A stretch of DNA of 64,000 nucleotides from Psoroptes ovis (GCA_002943765.1 PQWQ01000019.1:868001-932000), one strand, 5' to 3'; shown: positions 1 to 12,700, numbered from the stretch's first letter. The notes: a model not told the origin generated them from the sequence alone. Numbers and translations: made by a program.

Positions 1-1
1 C

Positions 2-2634
2 GCCGGTATTTATGGTATTGGTTCATCAATATTTGGACAATTAGGTCTTGGCGCACAAATTCTATCGACTCGATATCCAATGTTATTACGATTTGATGGT
101 AAATCAATTTCAAAGGTTGCATGTGGTTCATATCATACGCTACTATTATCAAATGATGGTCATTTATATTCATTTGGTTGGTCATTGCATGGACAACTTG
201 GACATGGATTAATGATTGATGATCAATTCGTGCCACGATTAGTACAATATTTCATCGATATCAATGTATCGATTGCTGATGTTTCGGCTGGTTATGCACA
301 TACAGCCGGTAAGATTATTACTTGTGATCATATCAATTAAATGATTAATTTTAATTTTTAATTAATTACAGCCTTGACCACGACTGGTGATTTGTATGTA
401 TTTGGTCAGAATTGTTACGGGCAATTAGGTATCGATGATCATTGTGATGATTTTAAAAATCAAAAAGTTTTCATACCACAAAAATTTTCAATCCTTTCAT
501 CACCGATTCGAATGGTATGCTGTGGCCCGTTCCATACTGTTATTGTCACGGCTATTGAAGGCCAAGAGAAACTTTATTGTTGGGGTATTGATCCGAAAAC
601 ATGGCGCATTAAAATGCGTGCTGATCGTGCCCACTATCAATATCATATTCATCGACATCAAAGTGATTCTTTCAACAATAATAGTTCCAAATCAACTAAT
701 TATGCTAAAATACGTGAAATAAGTTTGGGAAAATTAGCACGTGGTAGTTTTATAAAGAAAATAGCAGCTGGACAATCGCATACGTTGCTACTGACTGATC
801 AAGGTATGATTTATTCATTCGGTACAGGACGTGATGGACAGCTAGGACTATCATTGATCAAACAGCATAATGATCCTCATCAGCAACAATTACAACATGC
901 TCAACAATCATATGAATTAGAAGCTCAACAAATTTCATTGAAAATCTTGGAAGATTCAACTGACAATAATAACATTAACGATGATGATGATGAATATGAA
1001 CAATATGATTATCGACGACGACAACAAAATTCGATTCATTTCATCGATATTTCATGTGGTCTATTTCATTCATTAGCGATGGATATCGATGGTAATGTAT
1101 GGGGTTGGGGACAAAACACCTTTGGACAATTATATGAATCGAATTCATCGAACACCAATGATAATAATAATTCGAATGATTCGAATTCACAACATCATGA
1201 TGATCTTGATGATTCAACCATCTCGTTATCATCATTAACCACGCATTCAAATGATTCAAACGTCGTGAAATTATCTAAACATATTTCCAACATGAATCTA
1301 AGCCATCCATTTCTATCGAATCAAGTGCAATTATCAACTGATCATGGTGGTGGTGGCAGCACCATATCGAGCAAAAATAATCGTTGGCAACCATCGATAT
1401 TGTTTTCAATTAAAAATATTTGTAAACAACCACAAACCTCATATGATTATGATAATTTTATTGGTTTTGATCAATCACCACCACCAACAAAAGAAGATGA
1501 ACAATGTTCAATGATTAATCGATTACAAATGAAAATATTGAAAACAATTATTTATAATCGAAATGAATTGAATCTGAAATCATTAATACGAAGGTTTTTA
1601 ATGGTTTTAATGTGAAATTTGATTCAAATTTGACTTTAACTCTTTCTTTTTTTCTTAGATTCGAACAATTGGAATTGTATCAATTGTGTTCATTGCTGTC
1701 ATATATTGCCAATGATTTCATTGATGGCTCGTCAAAATATTTGTTTATGGCATTGCAGCGAGAATTATGTGGTAAATCATCCAAGAATTCGAATGATAAT
1801 CCATTGATAATTGAAGAATTGATCAATATACTCGAATTCTTCTTACAAAAAATTGAATCACATTCGAAATTATCAACAAAATGTCGTTTGACAGCGAAAT
1901 TATTGGAAAATTTTATAAATTTTTGGCTGAATATTGACCCAGAGAAATTTCCAATCAAATCAGATGATTTTGTAAAAATTTTAGCAGAAATATATCTGAA
2001 TGTTGATCAAATGCAAAATGCATATTTTGGTCCACAGCTATTGTTGATAATCAAAAATCTCGAAACGACAAGTAATGAACGAATCAGAGAAAGTTTGTCA
2101 TTAAATGATCAAATCATGATACGAATTCTTCGAAAATCTAATGAATTGATTGAAAAATCATTACGTACCGATTCGAACGATCCAATTGTAACAATACAAG
2201 AATTATTTGACCGAGAAATGCTTTCAACATTCAAATCATTGAACAATGAAGATGATCAGCAATTGAAATGGCCATTAGAAATTCAATGGCAAAGTTTGAT
2301 TGATGAATATCTTTGCGATGATCGGCAACCAATGCCATCAAAGTCACCAGAGCCATCAACCGCGATCGACATTGAATTATCATCAAGCGACATTGAAATG
2401 GATGACAATGATCCATTATTATTAATGATATTTAAATGTGGTCATACAATGACAGTGAAACAATTTGAAAAATCGTTGATATCCCGATCAATCGATGATC
2501 AATCATATGAGCAAATTAGCAAGAAATTATCCAAATCAACAAATGATACCATCGATTATGAATCGATTAATCAAATGATCAAACAATTGAATTGTATCGA
2601 TTGTTTTGTTGTAAAAAACAAAAATATTGAATAA
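2..2634 (+). CDS. RCC1-repeat protein, 3' part (5' end outside window)
   Basis: Three exons are visible: 2-308, 372-1593 and 1659-2634 (stop TAA). The reading frame is open to the left edge, so the start is missing. Introns are 63 nt (309-371, phase 1) and 65 nt (1594-1658, phase 2), both GT..AG; splicing restores the RCC1 signature HTAALTTTGDLYVFG across the first junction. About 834 residues are visible. RCC1 beta-propeller blades with the GQLG and G-x-x-H-T-[LA] signatures occur near visible residues 10-20, 38-66, 95-122, 234-260 and 329-356. The blades are interrupted by His/Gln/Asn- and Asp-rich insertions. Residues about 510-834 are a helical, non-RCC1 region with a late FKCGH motif near residue 770. 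RCC1 propellers act as guanine-exchange or protein-binding scaffolds. I cannot assign this one to a named subfamily; a claret-like Rab exchange factor is only a guess. It ends tail to tail with RpS2, with 79 bp between the stop codons. Confidence 0.88.
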
Positions 2635-2664
2635 TAGATAGAAAGGGTTAATTTATATAAAATT

Positions 2665-2670
2665 TTTATT
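2665..2670 (-). terminator. Poly(A) signal of RpS2
   Basis: AATAAA read on the minus strand, 44 nt after the RpS2 stop codon. It lies inside the 79-bp gap between the two convergent genes, so the 3' ends of the two transcripts probably overlap. Confidence 0.6.
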
Positions 2671-2713
2671 TGAATCATAATTCAAAAATTCGAAACAACA
2701 TCATATCAAAATA

Positions 2714-3845
2714 TTAAATCGAATCTTGATATGGTAATTTGGTCAATGTTGATACTGGCCATAAATCTGGTGTCAAATATGAATAGGTTTTTTGTATGGC
2801 CAAATATGTTGCTTTAGCAAAATTTCCCATCGTACATGTTGAACCACGTGATGATGTATAACAATCTTGTATACCGGCCATGGTCAATAATTTTTTCGGC
2901 ACAGGTGCTGATACAATACCGGTACCACGTGGTGCTGGAATTAGCCGTACAGTGACTGAACCGCATTTTCCGGTTACCTAATGAATGGTAGAAAAGAAAT
3001 GTTTAAAGTATGGTCTTTCTTAATTGTCATCGTGATTTAAATCACAATACAAAAAGCTAATGGAATATACTTTTGAAAATCAAGATCTCAAGCTTTGAAA
3101 AAGATCAAAGCGAAATCGGATTTTCTACTATTCAACGTTGACACGTATAGTCAGGACAATTTTTTATTTCGAAGTGAATATGTCCGACCAAAAGTGACTT
3201 AAACATGGTTCAAATTTGAAGATTATTGAAAAATTCATCAAAGATCTGAAGATCCAACAAATTTTCAATAATTCCAATTTGAATACCATGAACGTTGGTT
3301 TAAGAGTCAATGCAGTCATCAAATGATATTCAAAAACTAACCTTGCAAGGTACTGTATGTGGTTCACCAATTTTATTACCCCAATAACCACGACGAACAG
3401 GGATAATCGACAATTTAGCAATAATGTTAGCACCACGAATAGCTGTTGCAACTTCTTTGCTACATTTTACACCAAGACCAACATGTCCTTTGGAATCACC
3501 GATAGCCACAAATGCTTTAAAACGGGTACGTTGACCGGCACGTGTTTGTTTCTGCACTGGTTTCACGGCCAACACTTCATCGGTTAAACCACTTTGAATG
3601 AAATAATCAATAATTTCAGCTTCTTTAATCGGCAATGAGAAACGATAAATTTCTTCCAATGATTTAATATGGCCTTGTGAAACAAGACGACCAAGTTTAG
3701 TCAATGGTGTCCATGTTTTTTGATGATCTTTATCCGAACGGCCACGTCCTCTACCGCGACCACGGCCACGTCCACGACCACCGAAACCGCCACGAAAACC
3801 ACCACGTCGTTCTTGTTGTCCACCGGCTGGAGCAGCGTCCGCCAT
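2714..3845 (-). CDS. RpS2: 40S ribosomal protein S2 (uS5)
   Basis: Spliced from 3845-3342 and 2977-2714, with a 364-nt phase-0 intron between them; 255 residues. It is a small-subunit ribosomal protein near the decoding centre and mRNA entry channel. Residues about 13-36 are the Arg/Gly-rich tail typical of eukaryotic uS5. The S5 double-stranded-RNA-binding fold follows, with QRTRFKAFVAIGDSKGHVGLG and RRGYWGNKIG. The second exon carries the C-terminal S5 fold (GKCGSVTVRLIPAPRGTGIV, APVPKKLL, NFAKATYLAIQKTYSYLTPD). The ATG is preceded by in-frame non-coding sequence and gives the expected MADAA start. The protein ends at KLPYQDSI, so it lacks the roughly 25-residue tail that follows SPYQEF in the vertebrate protein as I recall it. 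No snoRNA could be supported in the intron. Divergent from ATPsynB. Confidence 0.97.
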
Positions 3846-3847
3846 TT

Positions 3848-4052
3848 CTTTTTATTTTAAAAATTTAATGGACACGCGAAAATCACGGAACGAAATGATT
3901 CAAACACGATCGATATATAAATTTGGTAATTGGTGGTAAAAGGTAACCAAATTCTTAAATAATATTCGACGATTATTCAAAGATTTCAAAAAACTTACGG
4001 GTTCTATGTCAAACTAAAATTGAAAAAAGTTGGTGAAAACGAAAAAGCAACG
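3848..4052 (-). other. Probable 5'UTR exon and leader intron of RpS2
   Basis: On the minus strand, a pyrimidine-rich stretch beginning CTTTTTCG at about 4052-4045 resembles the TCT/TOP start typical of ribosomal protein genes. About 50 nt further on is a strong GTAAGT donor (G at 3998). The matching acceptor is uncertain: either AG at 3849-3848, two bases before the ATG, or AG near 3954. This layout is inferred from splice motifs alone. Confidence 0.4.
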
Positions 4053-4209
4053 ATTCGAACACAACGATAGTTGAGACACTTGTGAGCTTTTCGATCGAAC
4101 ACAGCACACATTGATTCACCGATACACAGACACAAGCAGGAAACACGCTGCACACATTTGCAATAAGCTTTGAAATAAGCACATTGTAAGTATTCTTCCT
4201 TTTAAACAA

Positions 4210-4221
4210 TGCGCATGCGCG
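4210..4221. promoter_or_regulatory. NRF-1 / EWG-type binding palindrome
   Basis: TGCGCATGCGCG matches the consensus YGCGCAYGCGCR of NRF-1 (erect wing in flies), a known activator of nuclear genes for mitochondrial proteins. It lies between RpS2 and the mitochondrial ATP synthase gene, in a CpG-rich spot of otherwise A+T-rich DNA. Confidence 0.55.
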
Positions 4222-4371
4222 CACATGTCCATTTATTTCTAGTGCTGCTATCTTTTAGTACACAGACGATTTATTTACTGCAATTTATGCTGTTAACAAT
4301 TTTCGTCTGCCATCATATGGTGCTAGCACCGCCTTTTTACGTTTTTTCTATTGATTTTTACTGGCAGCATT

Positions 4372-4387
4372 GACGTAGTAGTACGTC
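4372..4387. repeat. GACGTA-N4-TACGTC palindrome, copy a
   Basis: GACGTA GTAG TACGTC. It is preceded by CTGGCAGCATT, which resembles the CTGGCAACATT near the copy at 54475. Confidence 0.7.
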
Positions 4388-4645
4388 CTTTTGAACAGTG
4401 ATTAATGAAACAAGCCGGCTACAGATGATGGGAATTAAAATTTCAAGCAAACAATCACGTGGTAAATTTTCTTCGAATACGTCCTTTATGAACATTGTTT
4501 ATGAGAATGTCTTTTTTGCTCTTTAATCAACCAAATAACAAATAACATTTGGTTGTGTTGATTTTGTGACTTTGAATAGTGTTTTGATGATAAATTTGTT
4601 TTAATTCAGTTTGTTTTGATTTAGTTTCATTTCACTGGTCTAAAA

Positions 4646-5684
4646 ATGATTGTCCGAAATTTTTTTCAAGCTGGTTTGTACCGATTTCTTTTTATAACCA
4701 TAAAAATATTGATTTAAATCATCTTTTTTACCTTGAATAGCACGATTATTAAACAATCGTCAAGCATTGATACTGGCATTGCAACAAAATCAACATCAAC
4801 AAGTTCGAATGGTTAGTATGCGACCAGCACCACCATTACCACAATTAACTGAAGATGATGCAGCCGATGCTACTGTATATGACCCGAAAACATGTGGTTC
4901 GCTAGAAGAATTTCTAAATGTACGATTCGGCCCAAATATGCCAACAATTATGGATGATAAAAGTCCAATGCGTGATTTAGTAAATTTCCCACGACCAGTT
5001 CGTAAAGATTTTCCTGAACCATGCCGTTTGGGTATCATTCCTGAATCATGGTTTCAAATGTTTTATGAAAAAACTGGTGTCACAGGGCCATATTGTTTCT
5101 TTTTTGGTTTCCTCACGTTTCTGTTGTCGAAAGAATGGTTAGTATTTGAACATGAATTATTGGTCGGTATTGAAGCTACAATTATTTTGGGTGTTGCTGC
5201 CAAAATGTTTGGTCCAGCTATTCGAGAAAAAGCCGGTAAAGAAGTTGATGTATGTATTTGAGCTTTGATGAGTATCATTTGAGTTTAATTCTTTTTAATC
5301 CAAATTACATAGGCCGTAGAAAAATCGTGGGACGATTGGCAACAAGGAATGATCAAACTATTGAATGATTTCATTAAAGCCGAAGAAACCGTGCGTGATG
5401 CACCGAAACATCATTCAATATTGTTCGATGCTAAACGTGAAAATGTACAATTACAACTAGAAGCTGAATATCGCCGAAGACAAATGGAAGCATATCAAGA
5501 AGTGCGAAGACGTTTAGATTATTTGGTAGCCAAAGAAGAAGCCGAACGACAATTTCAACAAAAATATATGGTACAATGGATTATTGATAGTGTAACCAAA
5601 TCGATAACGCCGGCACAAGAAAAAGATACATTGAAAACAACGTTAGCCGAATTGCGACGATTATCAAATACGGCTAAAATATAA
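4646..5684 (+). CDS. ATPsynB: ATP synthase peripheral-stalk subunit b, mitochondrial
   Basis: Exons 4646-4673, 4741-5249 and 5313-5684 (stop TAA); introns of 67 nt (phase 1) and 63 nt (phase 0). 302 residues. It is the F1Fo ATP synthase subunit (ATP5PB family) that anchors the peripheral stalk in the inner mitochondrial membrane. The first exon (MIVRNFFQA) and the start of exon 2 give an Arg-rich, acid-free presequence of about 35-45 residues. Family hallmarks: LGIIPESWFQMFYEKTGVTGP followed by two closely spaced hydrophobic segments (about 124-143 and 148-170). Residues from about 180 to the end form a charged, helical, coiled-coil-like stalk (EAERQFQQKYMVQWIIDSV). The first ATG is chosen because it supplies a targeting sequence and a clean GT..AG intron joins it in frame; starting inside exon 2 would also give a short leader. 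Confidence 0.94.
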
Positions 5685-5753
5685 GCGAAAACATAACTAT
5701 AACCTTTGAAAATTATTATTATTATTAGTTGAATTGAATCGGTAAAATTATTA

Positions 5754-5759
5754 AATAAA
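5754..5759 (+). terminator. Poly(A) signal of ATPsynB
   Basis: AATAAA 70 nt after the ATPsynB stop codon. A second candidate lies near 5820. Confidence 0.6.
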
Positions 5760-6258
5760 CAGCAATTTTAAAACATAATTAATTGGCCAATTATCATGAA
5801 TATTATATCATTATAATCAAATAAAATATTCGAAAAAAATTTTTGAAATCTCTGGACAAATGTTAAATAACAATAATTCAACCAAAAAAATCAAATGAAT
5901 CAGCCATTTCCAAATGTCACGATTGAAACCCTGAATCATATGGTTCAGGGCAAAATGAATATTTGGAATAAAATTCGATTATTCATCATAAATATAATGA
6001 ATCATTGGTTGAAGAAAAAAATGAAATTCTTTGATTTTTCTTAAAGATTCTTGTGATTTCATTTGAATCCACAACAAGAAGAATTGCTTTAATCAGCATC
6101 TCTACGAATATGGGCATTTCTCATTATATTTCATATTGAATTTATTCTGAATTCTTCTTATTGAATTTCTCATTAGTAGATTTTTACCAAAATTCAAAAT
6201 CCACCACCACGAAAAATCAATGATTTTTCTGTGATTTTTCTCTACATTCAAATTCATA

Positions 6259-6340
6259 TTAGGTAGTCCGAAAATTTCATTCCGCTTAATCACAATAGAG
6301 TTGTTTGTGAAAATCGGCTAAAACTTTCCGAACAATCTAA
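6259..6340 (-). mobile_element. Mariner-derived MITE, subfamily A
   Basis: 82 bp, starts TTAGGTAGTCCG and ends CAATCTAA, in reverse orientation relative to the copy at 7372. A TA precedes the left end. Confidence 0.7.
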
Positions 6341-7371
6341 TTCATATATTTCATTGATTTAGATCATGTTTCAATTTATGCACCAAGACCCACACATCCA
6401 TTGGCTCAGCAATAATAAATCGTGGACATTCAAATATTGATGAATCCAAAATTTGTAATTTGAAACATGTTTTCAATCTATGGCCCACTTATTTTTAAAG
6501 ATATTTCTTGGAACCGAAATCAGCAAAATGAATCTAGAAGAATTTCTGGACTTGAAAACAAATTCATTTAAGAAAAACTTTTTTTCTTAAAGAAAAAAAA
6601 TTCGATTGAAGGAATAGCTTCAAGGCATTTTCGCAAGGCTCATCATCATCATCATCGACAAAGTATCTTTCAAATTTATTTATTTCGAGCCCCTGAAAAG
6701 AAAATATTTTTGAAATTCTTTTCAGATTCTTAAAGATTTCACAATTTCACAAATTCTCTCTGAGAATCTATTTCTTTTCTCCAAGAATTTTCGTTCCTCA
6801 AAAGAATCTTATGGAATTTGATGGCGAAAAAAGAATCCAGGGTGCCAAATGATTGGTCCCGACCGCAAATTTTCTCCTCGAAAATTTTTTGAACGCCTTG
6901 ACAACGTCTTGGAATTTCTTTGTGATTTATTTTTTCTTACAGAAAATTAAATTAAATTTCAAAGAAGAAGAAAAATTGAAAATTTTCACTGAGAAAATTC
7001 AATTTCAAATCCCAGCCAAAATAAGACATTGAAATTGATTCATACGAAGTACACACGAAGACAATATCGCATTGAAAAATAGACAATATCATTGAATTAT
7101 TTTTCTTTAAGAAAATGAAACGAAAACAAAAACAATTCTTAAAAACATGGAAACAATGAAATACAATTTGGTACAAATGGTGTTTGTACTGTGTACTTGT
7201 GGTACTGTGTTTATATTTATTTATTTATAAATAAATAAATAAATGAAATGAACAAATCGATTTATCGATTATTATGGGTATTATCCAAATGGTAATATTT
7301 ATAATAATAATGATGATAGTACACATTACAATTGCTTCTATTATTGCTATTATTATCTTTACTTAGATATA

Positions 7372-7454
7372 TTAGGCTGTCCGGAAAGTTTTGGCCGATT
7401 TTCATCGAGCAACTCTATTGTGATTAAGCCGAATGAACTTTTCGGACAGCCTAA
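7372..7454 (+). mobile_element. Mariner-derived MITE, subfamily A
   Basis: 83 bp, starts TTAGGCTGTCCGGAAAGTT and ends CTTTTCGGACAGCCTAA. TA on both sides gives a TA target duplication. The internal part has CAACTCTATTGTGATTAAGC, the subfamily A marker. Confidence 0.85.
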
Positions 7455-8617
7455 TATTATACTTGAGAAAATTTTATTAAATTTTTCAAATCAAAACCCT
7501 GAAATCACTTTTTCTTTATTTCTCTAAAAAATGTTAAAAATTTATTTTCAAAGGTTTTGTATCATTGAATCAATTTTAAATGTATTTCAAAAGATATTTC
7601 TGGCCAAGATATTTCAGCCAGATAGTAAGCCATTTAATGGCAGTAATGAATGAAACAATAAGAAGCAGACTTGTAAGAAATATCGATTTGAAAATTTTCA
7701 TTTTTACAGCCAAAATTTCCTCCCGAAACTTTTCCTGATTTTTTTTTCTTAAAAAAACTCTTAGCTGGTTGGTTGGTAGACTTATTACAAGTCATTGTCA
7801 GATTCTGCCAGTAATAGGCTTTGCGATGATCATCAGCTTAACCAATGATCATGACGCATTTTAAGCATTTTTCGATACAAATTTTTGATCAGTCTTATTT
7901 CAGACTGATACATCGGTCAAAATTGAATGACAACACAGCAATTTCTTAAAGAAATTGATGGTCAAATGTTCAATGATTTTGACTGAAAATCATTTAAAAT
8001 AATGGCAAAACAAGAGTCAATGAAGAAATTGTTTGTGGTTTTCCATTCCATTCAATATATTCATCCATTGATTGTCGGTCACAGCAGCCATTAATATTGA
8101 CCAAGATCACCATCGTGATCTATCGAGCATCACGTGATTTGGTGACATTAAAATTGATCATTTGGTGAGTTTTAATCGCTGTCGAGTTGGTACGTGTGTG
8201 TGTTTGTGTACGTTTACTTGTGTCTTCAAGCGCCTTGAAATCACCTTAAATGTCACGTATTTCTTGAGACAATCAACCTTCAAGTCTTGAATATCTGCCA
8301 TTATTTATTTATTAATGACTGTCACCATATTGTTTTGAACTTTTATCTCCATTCATTTTTTAATTTCATACTTTTTTGCCTTGTCAATCTCATCCAATCA
8401 ATTGTCATTTATGAATGCAACAGAAAAATGAAAATGAATTTTTCTTTAATTATTATTATTTCTCATATCATTAATAATGATAATAACGATTATTAATAAT
8501 GAAATAATTTGTTTTTGCCATTCATTCATTGCCATTTCATTTTGATTGACACAACAATCAACCTCTGGCTTGAATTTTTAAATGTACATTATTTTTTCTC
8601 CCTGTCGTTTATTATAT

Positions 8618-8697
8618 TTAGGTTGTCCGCAAAGTTTTTGCCGGTTATGTCGTAGAAAATCATTGAAAAATCGGCAAAAACTTTTCGAACAAACTAA
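8618..8697 (+). mobile_element. Mariner-derived MITE, subfamily B
   Basis: 80 bp, starts TTAGGTTGTCCGCAAAGTTT. The right arm GGCAAAAACTTTTCG mirrors the left arm (fold-back palindrome). TA follows the right end. Confidence 0.8.
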
Positions 8698-9653
8698 TAT
8701 TATTAATCAATGAGTGTGATGATAATTAATAATTTTCAAGAATCATTACCGGTTGCCAATGGTTATAACCTTGATTTATTTAATTTAATATTTTTCTATC
8801 TTCCATAATAATAATTTCACATATGGATGTAATGAAAACGACTGGTTTTTCATTAAAGGTTCCGAATCAATCCAAAACATCAATTTTAAATCAATTAATC
8901 AATTCAAAACCATCAATAACTATCAATTTTATTATTGCTAAATTTATAAAAAGGATTACAAATTATTCAAGCATTATTACAAAAAATGGAAAAGCTTACA
9001 ATCATTTGTTGTTCTACATTAATTAAAACTAAATCAAACTATTACAATCAATTTTTAACTTAATTCTTTAATTTTTTTGTGGACGGTTGTTAATCGAACT
9101 TTTTGACATGTGCTTTTACAACCGTTTTTCTAGAACTTTTTCTATGGAATTTTAATCGTGAAATTCATAAAGAACGTAACCAATTTTTTAACTTAAATTT
9201 TCACAACATATGGAGATAATGATAATCGATCGATCAAACTAACGACTAAATGATTTGGATCGATATTTAATGGAAAATATTTAATCAAAAGTTTAATTCT
9301 TCCCATGAAAAATTTTGTCATTTTTCAAATGATTTTTCCGAAATACGAATCTACGAAATGCTTAAGCATTCAACAAAAATGAAATAGGGGCATGTCAGGT
9401 ATTTTGCTGAATTGAATTTATGCCGTATGAATGCATTTGAGAATGTCTCCATAGAGAATTGTCACAGAATTGAAAATTGGTTTGCTTGAAAGAGGTATGA
9501 TTGATTTACATAACGCGTGCAGAGACGCATTTTCCAAATGACAATTCGAAGGTTGTAATTGTATTGAGATAATCATCAAAGATGATAGAATCAGCTGTAC
9601 ATAAAGTTAAAAAGCGCCAAAAATTGTCAAAACCTTGATTTTTAATTATTTTT

Positions 9654-9669
9654 GACGTACTACTACGTC
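9654..9669. repeat. GACGTA-N4-TACGTC palindrome, copy b
   Basis: GACGTA CTAC TACGTC, followed by GTCGGCATTTT. Copy c lies 97 bp away. Confidence 0.7.
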
Positions 9670-9750
9670 GTCGGCATTTTAAAAATTAGCTTTGGTAAAG
9701 TAAATATTTTTGCCATCAGATGCCGGCATTTGCTTAAAATGTGATAAAAT

Positions 9751-9766
9751 GACGTAGTACTACGTC
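9751..9766. repeat. GACGTA-N4-TACGTC palindrome, copy c
   Basis: GACGTA GTAC TACGTC; with its flanks it is a perfect 18-bp palindrome (9750-9767). GCCATCAGATGCCGGCATT precedes it, recalling the GCCATCATATGG upstream of copy a. Confidence 0.75.
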
Positions 9767-12700
9767 AGCACAAATTAGTAACTCTACAGTCATTTTTTCC
9801 ACCATAAAAGTTGGCTTCACTGCATGGAATTTATTGATCAAATAAAATAATCATTATTATTTTTCAAATAAAACTAAATTCAACATTCGATAGATAGGTG
9901 GTATCACATGTTCAATTTTGTTCAGTAGTAGCATCATTGCCGACTAAAAATAACACACGAGAAAATCGTCATTATCATCACCATTATCAATTCCAAGTAT
10001 TTGAAACTTTATGACGTCAAAATCCAGTAGAAAAAGCAAACCAAAAAATGAACAACAGCCCAACAACCAAACAAATGCATGTGCATTATACGCATATGAA
10101 ATGCACATAATATATTCCGTTGTTGTTCATGTGAAATGGAATCAAATAGAACCAAATCGCGATTCTGTTGTTCTGCAATTGATTCCGGTACAACAACAAA
10201 AAAAAAAAAACACATGTATATTGGTATTCTGCCCATAGAATTCTGTTGTTGTCGTGTATTCTGCATTGCACAGACATCGACTTTTGTACATGTTTATAAA
10301 CATGGAGAGAATTGAACAGAATACACATAGAAAATAAAAGTAAGAATCGTATCAAATGAATGAATATGAATGAATGGATTCGAATTGAATATCATTCCTA
10401 TTTCAATGAATCATTTGAAATAGTAATGATCATCGTGATGATGGTGTGATTCATAGAATTTACCCAGAATTCATTGAATTCATTCAAATTCATCCGAATT
10501 CTAATTTCTAATGATATAATGATATGATAGATTCTCATAGATAGAATTGCAATTTTTGCATCATTAATTTGTGTGATTTATTTGATTGATTATTGATTGA
10601 TTTATTTATTCATTCATTCATCTATTCATTTATTTATTTATTTATTAATGTGTATTTATTCAATTCAAATATATATTTTTTTGATTCATAGTTGAAATAC
10701 ATTCATATTTGTCACATTTATCTTGTTTTGCATCGAAAAAAAATTTGTGTATTTGAAAATAATTTTGACTAATAGTTTAAAATTAGTCAAATAATATTGA
10801 CTATTTGTTCGACATGTATTCAATTTTTGTTTGACCCATTAATCTAACATGTGAAAATTTTTCTTTTAAATAATAATAATCGTGTATATAAATAAAGGCA
10901 TGAAATCAATTTTCGAAAATAATTTTTGATATTTCTCACATTCATTCAACTCAATCGTTTTCACATATGTTTGTTTTTATTTTAAAATTTGTGATTATTT
11001 TTCATGAATAAATAAATAAATAAATTCATATTTATCCTTAATTAATCAAACTAATTCAATCATTTTAAATTTTTAAAAATTGAATTTCCCTGTATATTTA
11101 TTTATGATTATGGGATTTTGAATTTAAAATTGTGAAATTTCATCGAAAGATTCGTGAATTTTTATTTATTTTCAACGAATCATCTTAATTCTAATCAATG
11201 AATCCAATGAATCATCGACGTCTCGACATCGCCTAAGCATCTTGGATATGAAATAATTTCAAACAAAATTCATCTGCGAAAAAAATATTTCCCAAACAAA
11301 CAATTGGTAAACAATCGCATTAATCCAGCCAATATCAACGATATTTTTCAGGTAGGTGTTTTTGAATATTTTTAAATCTTTATTATTTTTTCTCAAGTAA
11401 ATCTTTATTTTTCTCTTGAAATAAATCTTTTGATAAATAATTCCGCTGATAAATAATGAAAATTTTCAATCAATATACTTTCAAATGTAAACATAATACA
11501 ATGCCTAAGATAAACATTTGCTTAACTTGTTTATTCAAATTTTACCTTAGAAATATTTCTTAAGGATTATACGATTGATTTTTTGAGAATTTTAAGAATT
11601 TTTACTTTGAAATTTCCGCAACAAATAATTTTCACAGGAAATCTGTCTTGAATTCCTAGCGATTTTTTCAAGATTTCTTCCAAAAATTCCTTTGCTAAAA
11701 TCCAAAATGTTTACCTTACTTGGAAAATTCTTTGAAATTATCAATGTCATTCGATTTACGTTTATTCCTATGATTTCTCAATATTTCATTTACCTGGAAT
11801 TTTTAGAAATATTTGTTCCATTTGCAGAATTGTGCAAAATTTTGCGAAATTTTTTCCAAATATCGAATTCTTGGAATAAATAAATGAATCAACATCATGA
11901 ATCATATATCATAAATCATGAATCTCCATAGAATTTTCAATTATTTTTCCCTTGATTTCTTCGGATTTCGTAATCTCAATCGAGATTCATCTGGGTCTCG
12001 ATCTCGAAATTGAAATCAAAGAAATTTAAATGAAAAAAAATCAAAATCGGCTTAAATCAGGTATTCAGGCATTCGTTCGTTCATGAAAACATGACTCCTC
12101 GACATGATTCTATGCTTTAATTTAAGTGAACAAATGACAAATGAACAAACTTCACGAATGTCCATCTCATAAAATAATAATTAAAATTTAATAAATTATT
12201 CATTCATTATCATTATATTCATTATGATTTGACATGATCATTTCATAATCATTTGACACCTTGAAATTATAATCAATGAATAAATGAACTTGATTTGATT
12301 TAAATTACATTTTAATTGAAATAATTCATTTTACCTGTTTTTTCACTGTGTAATAAAATTCAAATTCGAATCGACATTGTCATTAATTAATTGAATGAAT
12401 GTGTGTTTTGACACATATTTCTTTGAATTCTCTTTCATATCCATTAAAATTGTACTGAAACACATTTTAAAATACTCATTCATCATCATCATTAAGTTTT
12501 TACAAGAAAAATTAATTAATTAAAATGATGAAGCGAGGGCCTTTGAAAAAAGTGAATTTCAATCATTCCCTCCCACCAGCTAAAGCCAAAATTTTTAAAA
12601 ATTTGAAAATTTTGTTAATTTAATATGAACATGCAAATTTATATGTTTTACCTTCACATTGATAGTTTGATTTTGTATGTGATATATGCGTGTATGTATC

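Larger units (their letters stand above)
3846..4645. promoter_or_regulatory. Shared divergent promoter region RpS2 / ATPsynB
   Basis: 800 bp between the two start codons, transcribed outward in both directions. It holds the NRF-1-like palindrome at 4210-4221, a 12-bp palindrome GGTGCTAGCACC at 4319-4330 and one copy of the GACGTA-N4-TACGTC repeat at 4372-4387. No ORF in it looks coding; the 71-residue minus-strand ORF at 4009-4224 is not supported. Confidence 0.6.

Noticed and set aside
2978..3341. Box C/D snoRNA in the RpS2 intron
   Set aside because: TGATGA and CTGA words exist on the minus strand (about 3240 and 3150), but the C box has the wrong first base and no terminal stem forms.
4646..4673. 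ATPsynB exon 1 as an exapted MITE end (GATTGTCCGAAATTTTT)
   Set aside because: Only about a dozen bases match, with no second end or TA boundary; coincidence is likely.
8030..8164. Open frame ending at a GTGAGT donor
   Set aside because: No ATG or acceptor in frame; one good donor word is expected by chance in a region this long.
10011..10238. 75-residue ORF MTSKSSRKSKPKNEQQ...
   Set aside because: Overlapped by open frames on the other strand, ends in a poly-A run, no recognisable motif.
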